NCBI GenBank assembly: GCA_029237695.1
Contig: CM055265.1
Coordinates: 214,474,506 to 214,538,505 of the forward strand
Direction: 5' to 3'
Source of the DNA: Conchocele bisecta
Taxonomy: Eukaryota; Mollusca; Bivalvia; Lucinida; Thyasiridae
DNA: 64,000 nucleotides
A model generated the notes under the pieces. It had not been told where the DNA came from, searched no databases, and worked only from the letters and a program-made list of their open reading frames with translations. Below, piece by piece: positions 1 to 7,865 of this stretch. The position numbers were made by a program, and so were the translations under genes. Each line of letters starts with the position of its first letter. The first letter of the stretch is position 1.

Positions 1-171
1 AATGACGTCGTGAGTTCCGAGGTTGGGGAAGCGGACTAAGAGCTGCTGGTTCTGGTCGATCGTCGATGGGTTGTTCGTAATAACGACACTCTGTCTCACG
101 CCTTTTGCCCCGAGGGGCTCACGCAGTCTGCGGTATGGATTGAGTTTGCGACCGTATTGACTCGAAGACAT
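1..171 (-). CDS. Capsid-like structural protein, N-terminal fragment (runs off left edge)
   Basis: An ATG at 169-171 on the minus strand opens a frame of 57 codons to the window edge with no stop. The product starts MSSSQYGRKLNPYRRLREPL and continues with VVITNNPSTIDQNQQLLVRF. I recognise this arrangement, a short basic head followed by a beta-rich start, as the beginning of a family common in cnidarian and mollusc virus-like elements and probably capsid or jelly-roll in nature. That function is inference; only the N-terminus is present. It is divergent from the membrane-protein gene starting at 239, with 67 bp of AT-rich DNA between them. The start is chosen because it is the first ATG after an AT-rich stretch and the family begins with this basic segment. 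No lesion is seen in the part visible. Confidence 0.6.
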   Translation of the reverse strand, partial: MSSSQYGRKLNPYRRLREPLGAKGVRQSVVITNNPSTIDQNQQLLVRFPNLGTHDVI

Positions 172-238
172 AATTAATTTTTTCAAAATTATTGAATCTA
201 TTAAACCCGTATGGTTTTGTCTTTAATACATAATTAAT
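172..238. promoter_or_regulatory. Divergent AT-rich promoter region
   Basis: These 67 bp separate two divergent start codons and are about 80% A+T. The string CATAATTAAT occurs at both ends: at 169-178 it includes the minus-strand start codon, and at 228-237 it ends just before the plus-strand ATG. Comparable AT-rich strings (attaaaaaattaaga and taaaatttaaat) directly precede the ATGs at 2652 and 4231. A shared late-type promoter for virion genes is a reasonable inference; no transcript evidence is available. Confidence 0.4.
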
Positions 239-1524
239 ATGGCTGATTACGATGTTGAAATGGATGAAATCGGCAGAGACGATTACCTCGATGGTGATGA
301 TGATAATTTCGAGGATTCCCTCGAGACACCCACCATAGAGACACCAGTTCCAATCCAATCACAATTGGGTGGCGCTACCACTAGTCAAAGTCAGGAATTA
401 CTTGAGGGAGCTGCAAACGACTACTACAACAATTTGGCAGCAGAAAAAGGTCTGGTCCCCTCTGTCGGTCGCGACTACTCCAAGTTCAAATTTGATATGA
501 ACGGTAGATTGCGACTAAGAGCAGCACTAAATCTCCCATTAGTCAACACGAGGACCGGAAAACCCCTATCGCTAAACACCATTGCAGAAAACCGGGGCGG
601 TGGCGAAATCATAAAGAACGAACTAGGCTTCACGGATTGGAAGAGGGGTAAAACAATTGTGCCGGCCCGCGCTGTAGAGGCCCTACAGTCTACCGACGAA
701 ACTATAGCGAAGACGGCCACCGCGATAGAAACGGTCGAGCTCAGCGAGGTCCCTCAAAATAGCCACCGACGTTATTTAACACGATGGAGACCACGTTCAG
801 CGTCCAATCGCAATTGGGGAAATACTCAACGATGACCCACCGTTACCATCTTCGAGAACTCCGTGGACTCGATAAGGCTCTACAAACGGTCCGGGGCGAA
901 CTGGTCCTTAACCTCTCCAAACTCATGGCGCTGGATGAACATATCGCGCTAGAAGAAAGAAAACTGGAGGAAGCCGGTGACGATAGAGAATCTACCGAGC
1001 GGATCGCCGAATGACTGCGGTCTTTGCGGGATGAAAGAGAAGCTCGCTTGGAGGCCGCCTCGGCTAACCGTGAGGCTCTCCGCACACAAATAAGTCGGAT
1101 CCGCGAATCAATCTCGAGGGTCCTGCACGAGGAGACGACACTCGGTGAGCGTCTTCGCACTCTGTTCAGAGAGCAGGGCGTCACGATAGCAAGCATCCTC
1201 GTTGCTATCGGCATGACTATATCGACCATAGTTCTAGCTTTCACTGGTGGTGCGGCGCCACCACCCGCTCCAGCACCAGCACCCGCTCCATCCAAGGAGT
1301 GGGTAAAAAAACAACTAAAAGCCCTCGCCAATCTTCTAGCTAAATTAGCTGGAAAGGCGGCTGCCGCACTACCTGGACTGATCGGAAGTATCGTTTCTTA
1401 CTTGCTATCTATATTATCAAAAACGGCCGGATGGCTAGCCAAAAATACCTGGGCTTTAATCGTGACAATCGCCGGTCTCCTACTATTCTTCGCCAGAGAG
1501 TTCCTACAACCAAAGCGTAAATAA
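239..1524 (+). pseudogene. Virus-like membrane protein, broken by one frameshift and one stop
   Basis: One ancestral protein is spread over three open stretches: 239-~785 (frame 2), ~763-1011 (frame 1) and 1015-1524 (frame 1). A frameshift lies between about 760 and 785. A TGA at 1012-1014 interrupts an otherwise continuous frame; translation of the bases on either side gives matching helical sequence, so a point mutation to a stop is likely. Visible regions in order: an acidic head, a conserved segment containing NTRGKPL-like and ELGFTDW motifs (residues ~105-140), a charged coiled coil (LRELRGLDKAL... to EREARLEAA), a hydrophobic segment (VTIASILVAIGMTISTIVLA), an Ala-Pro linker, an amphipathic helix and a final hydrophobic anchor. 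This layout suggests a virion membrane or penetration protein, but function is unknown. I recognise the C-terminal half as a recurrent family of invertebrate virus-like elements. The start ATG at 239 follows the divergent promoter. Confidence 0.7.
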
Positions 1525-1753
1525 TCCGATCGCCACGAGGGCGATGACGAGCCCTAATTTCTCCTCCTCGTGTGTTGTGCTTCCAATTTCACCCAATCTA
1601 CGATTGATTGGTGTTTCTCCAATCGCGATTGGTCTGTTGATGGAACTCGATGGTGCATCCAATTACGAATTGGGGGTACTGGGTTCAATTTACGAATTGG
1701 GGGAGGTGTATCCATTTTGTGTTTTATGAAATCGGTTCCACTGTTGAACCCGA
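1525..1753. repeat. Intergenic spacer with palindrome cluster
   Basis: This non-coding spacer separates two convergent genes. It holds a cluster of palindromes of the form CCAAT-N4/5-ATTGG: CCAATCGCGATTGG at 1619-1632, CCAATTACGAATTGG at 1659-1673, and degenerate ones at 1593-1611 and 1685-1700. The last two intact ones sit in a short tandem duplication of about 28 bp. Weak open frames here have no support as genes. Confidence 0.5.
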
Positions 1754-2299
1754 TCATGTTGGGGTGCGCTTGATGATATCCGTGTTCACGTTACCGTTGT
1801 GGCCGATTTTTTGATTGGCGGTGGCGATTACGATCTGATTATTGTAACCGTCAACCGGGTCGTCTCGTAGTATCATATTGCTCGACGCCATATAAAGACC
1901 TATTCCAAATACATAGTCTACTGGGGTGCTGGCATTCTGCAAAACGTCTTGATAATTCTGGATCGCCTTCTCCAGGTCCACCCTAGCTGAGATGGCGTCC
2001 TCTACAAGTGCCAAGAATTGTTTTTGTGCATCAAACGCTGTTCCCGTGCCCAAAATAGAACTGCGAGTTTGCTTCTGTGCGCCGAGGATGGCCCAGACGT
2101 ACGTGCGAATGGAGTCGTTGACGCGAGTAACCCCGGCCTGCGTGAACCCTAGACCCTTATCTAACATAAATGTACCCCACGCGTCCTGAACCTCAGCAGC
2201 CTGCTGTATGTAATCGACGTGAGCCCGTTTCGGAGGTAACATTTTACAAGAAAACACGCCATAGTACCGACCTCCAGACACTTCCGGCCCGAAAGTCAT
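1754..2299 (-). CDS. Conserved virus-like element protein of unknown function (181 aa)
   Basis: The frame is intact from ATG at 2297-2299 to a TGA at 1754-1756. The product begins MTFGPEVSGGRYYGVFSCKM, has a mostly helical middle (RVNDSIRTYVWAILGAQKQT and a following ~50-residue helical stretch), and ends with a beta-like segment containing YVFGIGLYMASS and IVIATANQKIGHNGN. I recognise this as a family found beside the membrane and capsid-like proteins in similar invertebrate elements; no enzyme motif is visible. The frame stays open upstream to 2458 without another ATG, so the true N-terminus could have been longer and lost, but the conserved part seems to begin at this Met. It is convergent with the 239-1524 gene and head-to-head with the fragment at 2306-2615. 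Confidence 0.6.
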   Translation of the reverse strand: MTFGPEVSGGRYYGVFSCKMLPPKRAHVDYIQQAAEVQDAWGTFMLDKGLGFTQAGVTRVNDSIRTYVWAILGAQKQTRSSILGTGTAFDAQKQFLALVEDAISARVDLEKAIQNYQDVLQNASTPVDYVFGIGLYMASSNMILRDDPVDGYNNQIVIATANQKIGHNGNVNTDIIKRTPT

Positions 2300-2305
2300 A
2301 GTCGC

Positions 2306-2615
2306 GTGGTCAAAATTCCCGGCGTTCCGACTGACGATGTGGTCACCGGAGTGATCGTGTCTAAAATCAGTCTGCGTCCAATTCCCGGACTGGCCGTGAA
2401 TGAGAACGTCCCCGAGGCCGGTGCTGGTAGGAAATGCCGTGCCCGCCAGCGACTGTTTCTATGGCGAGACTGTGACCTTAGACTTCCCACACCCCGAGAT
2501 GAAAGTTTTGGAATCCGGACATATCCACGAATTTACGGTCTCTATTCTCGATGATCAAGCGAGAAAGTTGAATAACTATTACCCGATTTCGGTAGTTCTC
2601 GAAATTTCCAATTGA
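2306..2615 (+). pseudogene. Jelly-roll-like structural protein, C-terminal fragment with frameshift
   Basis: Two overlapping plus frames read as one protein: the first about 40 residues from 2306 (KIPGVPTDDVVTGVIVSKIS), then from about 2430 a second frame carrying FYGETVTLDF and the strong C-terminal motif LESGHIHEFTVSILDDQ followed by ISVVLEISN and a TGA at 2613-2615. The alternation of short beta strands ending in VVLEI is typical of virion jelly-roll or spike-type proteins in these elements, so a minor capsid role is plausible but unproven. No start codon or N-terminal half is seen, and its beginning abuts the start of the minus-strand gene at 2299. A deletion or inversion junction near 2300 would explain the arrangement. 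Confidence 0.5.
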
Positions 2616-2651
2616 GTATAGGTGCCCAATATTATAATTAAAAAATTAAGA

Positions 2652-4192
2652 ATGAGTATATACGGACCAGGTAGTTCTTCCGATTGGGTGACAAATTCAA
2701 AGAATTTGGAACCGGCAGAAGGTGGATTCATCCCGACAGAGGGCGACTTTTTAACTACTGAAAAAACCAAGGCCCTGATCAATAAAACTATATCGAAGGT
2801 CACAAACGGGATTCACAGGAGTATATCAGATGTTAGAGTAGAAGTGCTGACGGCGACTGCACAAATTGAGAAAGATCAGGCGGCTTATAAGGTGTTGCGC
2901 TCAGAGGACTCTCTCATCAGAGAAACGGAACTAAACGAACTAGGTAAAAAAATAACCAAATTTCGAAAAGAGAGCAGGTCGGATATTGATAAAGTCCGAG
3001 CAGACCGCCAGGCGGCCCTTACGTTGCGCTTAGAGGACTCTCTCATTAGAGATGCGGCATTTACCGAACTAGGTAAAAAAATAACCAAATTTCGAAAAAA
3101 AGAGGCAACGTCGGGTATTGAGAAAGCCCGAGAAGACCACCAGGCGGACCTTATGGAGGCTTATAGGGTGTTGCACTCAGAGGACTCTCTCATAAGAGAA
3201 GCGGCGGTTGCCGAACTAGATAAAAAAATAACCAAATTTCGAAAAGAGACCCGGTCGGGTATTGATAAAGTCCGAGAAGACCACCAGTCGAACCTTGCGG
3301 AGGCCATTGCGGAGGCTTATGATGCGTTGCGCTTAGAGGACTCTCTCAGTAAAGAAGCGACACTTACTGAACTAGACGGAAAAATAGCCGAATTTCTGAA
3401 AGAGACCAGGTCGGGGGTTGAGGGGGTCCGAGAAGACCACAAGGAGGCCATTGCGGAGGCCTATGGGGCGTTGCGCTCAGAGGACTCTCTCAACAGAGAA
3501 GCGGCACTTACTGAACTAGACAAAAAAATAACCGAATTTCAAAAAGAGACCCGAACGGGTATTGAGAAAGCCCGAGAAGACCACCATGCGGATATGATGA
3601 AGGCTTATGATGTGTTGGTCTTAAAGCACTCTCTCAACAGAGAAGCGGCGGTTGCCGAACTAGACGAAAAGATAAACGTAATTTCCGAGGAACTGAAACA
3701 TGATCGTATAGCCGCGACCAAAGCTCTTGAGGAGGCCTCTTATAATATTCGTACTGAGGCATATAACGCAAACAGTGCGCTTGCCGGAATAGTGCGAACA
3801 ATGAAAACGCTAAAACGTGCCATAACAGTTTGGGCTGAGAAGCGGGGCCCATTGGTTGAGGGGCACTATGAATATTCGTTCGGTGCCAAAGCGAGTAATA
3901 AATATGGGGGATACACTATGACAGCTGCAGGTGAAGTTATCCAAATGGCGGTCTGCTCGGTTAATGGTAGTGGTAAACCTGTGGGCGCGGTCGCGATAAA
4001 TATTGTAGTAGATGGGGAAGAACGGGGGTTGGAGTCACTAAAATCTCTGGAGATAGTTCGACGGTGGTTTCATTCTCCGGTGATGATCGAATTAGACTTT
4101 CCCAAGGTAGTGTTATTAACTTTGTTACGAAAATCGGTGACCCAGGGAGTTCTTCCACTATTGTCTCATTGTTAATTGAACTTAATTTGTAA
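2652..4192 (+). pseudogene. Coiled-coil fibre-like protein with six internal repeats, frameshifted near the 3' end
   Basis: The ATG at 2652 follows the AT-rich string attaaaaaattaaga. The first in-frame codon of the open stretch (GTG at 2622) is not used as a start in eukaryotes. The N-terminus is about 60 residues. Six imperfect repeats of 44-50 residues follow, each with a core like EDSLIREAA..ELDKKITKFRKE..SGIEK.REDH, giving a long predicted coiled coil (residues ~75-350). The C-terminal ~130 residues switch to Gly/Ser-rich beta sequence (EGHYEYSFGAKASNKYGGY), as in trimeric fibres or knobs. A frameshift near 4020-4035 takes the frame out. The uninterrupted frame ends at 4175, whereas the +2 frame downstream is open, has the same beta-rich composition, and stops at 4190-4192. 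Function as an attachment fibre or tail-like spike is inference. Confidence 0.6.
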
Positions 4193-4230
4193 AATACTAA
4201 TATATTGAAATAAATTTGTAAAATTTAAAT

Positions 4231-4848
4231 ATGAACGAATCACTGTATCCAACTCTCAATACCACTCCACCAACACTGTGTACAATTAACGAAAGAAGTT
4301 CAGATTTTAGGTTGAATAATATCTTCGCTATGCAGGATATTTTAGTTAGAGAATGTGCAAATAGAAAAAGACACGCTAACAAATATAAGCGCGTGGTGAA
4401 CATAGCTGAAGCATCTAGTACGGTTCTGGCAAGTGTTTCTGTGTTGTGTGGGGCGGGGACAGCTGCAACTATATCCACCATTATAACGGTTCCTGTAGCG
4501 GGGATTTTATGTGCGGTGTCGGCCGTTTCTGGGTTGCTGTGTATGGTAATTAGGGCGGCGGGTGGAAAACTCGAGAAAAAAAGTAGAAAACATGATAGAA
4601 TATCTGTTCTCGCTAGGTCTAAGAAAAATAGCATCGACATTATGGTGTCCAAAGCGTTGGCCGATAAGAAAATATCAAATTTAGAGTTTGAATCCGTGGT
4701 GGAAGAAATGGGGAGATATGAAGAATTAACAAATGATATAAGAATCAAGGCGCGCGCCACCATGCCCAAAATTGAGTGTACTGATTGGGATAAATTTAGG
4801 GTAAAACTTGGAAATAAAGTCGGAGGAAATGTTACAGCACCATTGTGA
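4231..4848 (+). CDS. Intact two-segment membrane protein of virus-like elements (205 aa)
   Basis: The frame is complete from ATG at 4231, preceded by taaaatttaaat, to TGA at 4846-4848. Visible parts: a polar N-terminus, a basic helical stretch (residues ~50-65), a long hydrophobic region at residues ~66-112 that could form two transmembrane helices (STIITVPVAGILCAVSAVSG is its centre), a basic loop (KLEKKSRKHDRISVLARSKK) and a charged C-terminal helix with the pattern VSKALADKKISNLEFESVVE. I recognise this fold pattern as a widespread family in arthropod, cnidarian and mollusc virus-like elements; its biochemical role is unknown to me. It lies 39 bp after the fibre-like gene in the same orientation, suggesting a shared structural block. 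No lesion is visible. Confidence 0.65.
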   Translation: MNESLYPTLNTTPPTLCTINERSSDFRLNNIFAMQDILVRECANRKRHANKYKRVVNIAEASSTVLASVSVLCGAGTAATISTIITVPVAGILCAVSAVSGLLCMVIRAAGGKLEKKSRKHDRISVLARSKKNSIDIMVSKALADKKISNLEFESVVEEMGRYEELTNDIRIKARATMPKIECTDWDKFRVKLGNKVGGNVTAPL

Positions 4849-5023
4849 TATTTTATAAAATAATTTAAAAAAAAATAAAATAATTTTCTTAATTTTATAA
4901 TTTTTGAAAAAATTATTAATTATTAATTATATTGGTGCAGTAAACAAATTTACATACCTATACAACATATTTTTTTCACTGAGAATTACAAATTCAGTCG
5001 AGGATTACACTGTACATACCGTC

Positions 5024-5163
5024 TGTGTAATTGATACACTCGGCTCTGTTTACCTTGGCTATCAATTTACGTATGGGCCATAACCCGTGTAATTTATACA
5101 CTCGCCTCTGTTTACCTCGGCTATCAATTTACGCATGGGCCATAACCCGTGTAATTGAAACAT
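5024..5163. repeat. 62-bp direct repeat, 2.2 copies
   Basis: GTGTAA recurs at 5025, 5087 and 5149. Copies 1 and 2 differ at a few positions (for example cttggct/ctcggct, gtatggg/gcatggg). Each copy starts with an inverted pair GTGTA-ATTGA-TACAC or a variant. Such iterons with a small dyad, in a non-coding AT-rich region between divergently transcribed blocks, could be regulatory or an origin; this is inference. Confidence 0.6.
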
Positions 5164-5667
5164 TGTTGTTACAACATAAATTAATTACTATGTAATAATA
5201 GGGGGTGTTCAGCTTTAAATTATTAAAAAAAAATATAAAATTAATTATAAAATTAACAAAATAACGAACCATCACATGTTTTCTTTCGCCAATAGGTATT
5301 AATAAATAATTATAATTTGCACACCATTTGTATGTTGTATAGGAAACTGATGAGTATATATATGTTTGTTGACCTTACAACAATTGGTCTCATCTCGTGC
5401 ATGCCATGTTGTTGATCCCGTCTCGTCTGTTTAATGGTAGCAGTCTATGCATATGTGTGTATTTGGCGATGTAATTGTGTAGCTCAAAGGTGCCGGCCTA
5501 AAAGATTTCTGCCTAAGATTTCTGCCTAAGAGCTTTGCAATTTCGGAAACCAAATTCACACATAGGCTCGCCTTACTTCGCTGGTTTCTCTTAATAGAGG
5601 AATTGGCAATGGGGTTCAAGGCGACCCAGAATGTGAGCCAACAGATGCGTGGGCTTAAGAAAGGTCC

Positions 5668-5724
5668 CAACACCCCAGTGGCTGGGTGCCGGCTAGAAAT
5701 CTGCCCAGTCGCTGGGGGTGTTGT
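5668..5724. repeat. Imperfect hairpin in spacer
   Basis: caacaccccagtggctggg (from 5668) is nearly the reverse complement of cccagtcgctgggggtgttg (ending 5721), leaving a loop of about 15 nt. It lies shortly before the 3' end of the minus-strand gene at 5762, so a 3'-end processing or terminator-like role is possible. Confidence 0.4.
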
Positions 5725-5761
5725 GCACGAGTGGAGGCTTTTGCTATTTTTTTTTTAATTT

Positions 5762-6115
5762 TTACAAATTATTAATATCTTTATAAGCGATATCGTAGAA
5801 ATGTATATTCGTAAACGAATCGTTGGGTTTTAACAATTTTATATAATACACCTTAGTTTCATATCCGATACGCATTATCTGTCTTAATGTTCGTATTTGC
5901 CTCTTGTATTGTTGACATAATTGCCGGTATAATATTGGAAATGCAACGTTTTTATCGGAGCGTAATAAATTACGCTGGTATTTCATGTATTCGATATCAC
6001 CTAGTGTTCTTATTTTATAGAATTTATATACAGGATTATAACCCCCGTAAGCTTCGTAAACTTCTTCAACACAGTTATTAAAAATGTTCAATTCCAATTG
6101 TATTGTATTATCCAT
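5762..6115 (-). CDS. Small orphan protein, copy 1 of a tandem pair (117 aa)
   Basis: ATG at 6113-6115 (MDNTIQLELNIF...) to a stop at 5762-5764. I do not recognise the family. It has no signal peptide or long hydrophobic stretch and is Tyr/Arg/Lys rich. Motifs shared with the adjacent copy are DIEYMKYQRNLLR, DKNVAF and an end pattern DSFT-x2-x-FY-x-IA. Ten further codons are open upstream, but only through a TTG, so the ATG at 6115 is chosen; it also matches the start of copy 2. It is transcribed opposite to the structural block, like a separate early-type unit. Confidence 0.5.
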   Translation of the reverse strand: MDNTIQLELNIFNNCVEEVYEAYGGYNPVYKFYKIRTLGDIEYMKYQRNLLRSDKNVAFPILYRQLCQQYKRQIRTLRQIMRIGYETKVYYIKLLKPNDSFTNIHFYDIAYKDINNL

Positions 6116-6141
6116 TTTCTCTAATAGTTGTTTTTTTCTGT

Positions 6142-6521
6142 TCAATTTCCAATTTCTTCTAATAATTTTCCAATTTCTTCGTTAAAAGCGATATTGTAGA
6201 AACGCATATCCGTAAACGAATCTTTGATTTTAAACTGTTTTATAAAATTAGTTTGATAATGTTTAGGTAGTGTTTCTCCGACCCTATTTAGTCGCTTCAT
6301 TACATAAATTTGATACTTATACCGGCGACATAATTGCCGGTTTAATATTGTAAATGCAACGTTTTTATCGCAGCGTAATAAATTACGCTGATATTTCATG
6401 TATTCGATATCACATAGTATTGTCATTTTACCGTGTTTTTAATACTGTAGAAACAGCCAGCGTAAAATTCTTCATCAAAGTCATTACAAAATTCCAATTC
6501 GTTGCGTATTTTATTATCCAT
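6142..6521 (-). pseudogene. Small orphan protein, copy 2 of a tandem pair, frameshifted
   Basis: An ATG at 6519-6521 (MDNKIRNELEF...) gives 32 codons before a TGA at 6423-6425. The remainder continues in another frame from about 6426 (TILCDIEYMKYQRNLLR) to a stop at 6142. Aligning the two copies by eye shows the same order of motifs over the full length, so this is a tandem gene duplicate with one frameshift. It ends within 30 bp of the start of copy 1. Upstream (6522-6565) is a near-palindromic AT-rich stretch (ttataatattttattataa). Confidence 0.5.
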
Positions 6522-6931
6522 TTTGTTATAATATTTTATTATAACCTATTAAATTTATATGTTCAATTGGACGTGAAAAAAACATAAGGTATTTATGACA
6601 CCAATATTATTGGATTGGAGAAGAAAAATGGGGTGTTGGAATATAAACTATCACTCGTGGGCACATCCAATCGTGAATTGGTATTGCATTAATTATTTTC
6701 TCAAAAATTCATAAATTTGCTGTCGGGAAAACATTATGTTTTTTTTCACGACCAATTTTGGATTTTTCGGGGGTGGTGGGGGACAATTTCCTCGTTAACC
6801 AATTTTTTATTTTTCGGGAGTGGTGGGGGTAGTGTAGAGGGTTGTAAATGATATCACAGTAGGTGGTATCATTTTGACTCCCTTACTACTACTTGTTGGT
6901 TTCCAGCGCTTTAATGCTACTTGTTTATCAG

Positions 6932-7865
6932 TACAGTTCTTTAGGGTATAGCGGATCGCTAAGCAGATTATTGCTGCATCTTCTTTCCAAATTGGGTTAC
7001 CTTTTTAATTTATTTCAAGGTTTTCCTCGCATAATTCCTTGTTTACCTAACGCATTGAATTAGTCAGTAACGGACAGCGTTGGGGTTTACCTGATCGCTG
7101 TGCGACAGTTGCTGAGGGGGAGTCTCAAAACATTCCAAATCATGTATTTGTTTTGTAAATGACTTGGAAACATGCTTACATGTATATTACATTCAGACAT
7201 GCCAAGTCTCCCGATTTGATCGGGAGTCTCCCGATTAGAGACTCAAAACCCGATTCTCACGATCGGGATGAAACAAATCCCGATTTGAAAAATGTAAAAA
7301 AATAATAAAAATGCAAAAAATAACACAGTTACATTTTACTTTATTTGGTAGATATAAAATTCCAAAAAAACATTTATAGCTTTAAAAAATACATTTGCTA
7401 TAATGTTTTCAGGTCATATTTTGTTTGAGATGATCCCCGCAAATACGCAAAATCGGCGATCCACAACTACCGGAATCAGTTGCATTCACGACGTCTGTGA
7501 CATGGCGTGATTTGTGAACCAAGTTTCTTTGCAGTTATAGAGGACATGATTGTACATCATATTATTCACCGAGTTTGTTTTTTCCAAACCAACTGTTTAT
7601 ACATTTTTAGTGAAATTACTCTGGAGCAACCTACTTTCGCTTTAACTGGTGTAAACTTCCGGTTGCGTCATTGTGTTTCTTGAAGCTATACGCACGGCAA
7701 GGAAACTGCTATATCAAAGTAAACATGTCATTGTGAGGGGGATAGATCACTCTTCCTAACGGTAATATTTTATTTATTTTAAATGTACATTATAAAAAAA
7801 TATGTTGATACAAATCCACACCGATCCGCTATACCCTAAGATCCGCTATACCCTAAAGAACTGTA
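6932..7865. mobile_element. Small element bounded by a 26-bp perfect inverted repeat
   Basis: 6932-6957 is the exact reverse complement of 7840-7865 over 26 bp; both read inward or outward with the core GCTATACCCTAA. An extra 18-bp copy of the same end lies immediately inside the right arm (7822-7839). Between them is AT-rich, non-coding DNA that includes a small cluster of CCCGAT/ATCGGG inverted motifs at 7205-7285. This fits a non-autonomous inverted-repeat element of about 930 bp; no target-site duplication was established. Confidence 0.5.

Larger units (their letters stand above)
4849..5761. other. AT-rich non-coding spacer of the virus-like element
   Basis: No supported gene is present. 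4855-4935 and 5170-5290 are over 80% A+T. The stretch contains a 62-bp tandem repeat and a hairpin, annotated separately, and short triplicated agatttctgccta strings at 5498-5532. Confidence 0.5.
1..6700. mobile_element. Virus-like mobile element (partial, decaying), class unresolved
   Basis: This block has compact, intron-less ORFs on both strands with short AT-rich spacers, unlike the repeat-rich host DNA to the right. Its products are virion-like: a capsid-like N-terminus, membrane proteins, a jelly-roll-like C-terminus and a long coiled-coil protein with a terminal beta-rich domain. I recognise several of these as recurring together in cnidarian and mollusc genomes, where they are usually annotated as uncharacterised or transposon-derived proteins. 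No DNA polymerase B, integrase, packaging ATPase or protease is visible, so assignment to Polinton/adintovirus-like elements is inference from gene style only. The left boundary lies outside the window. The right boundary is set near the last CCAAT-N-ATTGG palindrome at 6667-6681 and is approximate. Frameshifts and a stop codon show that this is an endogenous, decaying copy. Confidence 0.65.

Noticed and set aside
1..4848. Bacteriophage or bacterial contamination as the source of the structural gene block.
   Set aside because: There are no Shine-Dalgarno sites or operon spacing, spacers are AT-rich, the families are ones I associate with invertebrate genomes, and the sequence runs continuously into mollusc-type repeats. 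Contamination cannot be fully excluded without read data.
5431..5673. An 80-codon minus-strand open frame in the spacer.
   Set aside because: Low-complexity context, no homologous counterpart within the element, and it overlaps the hairpin and short repeats.
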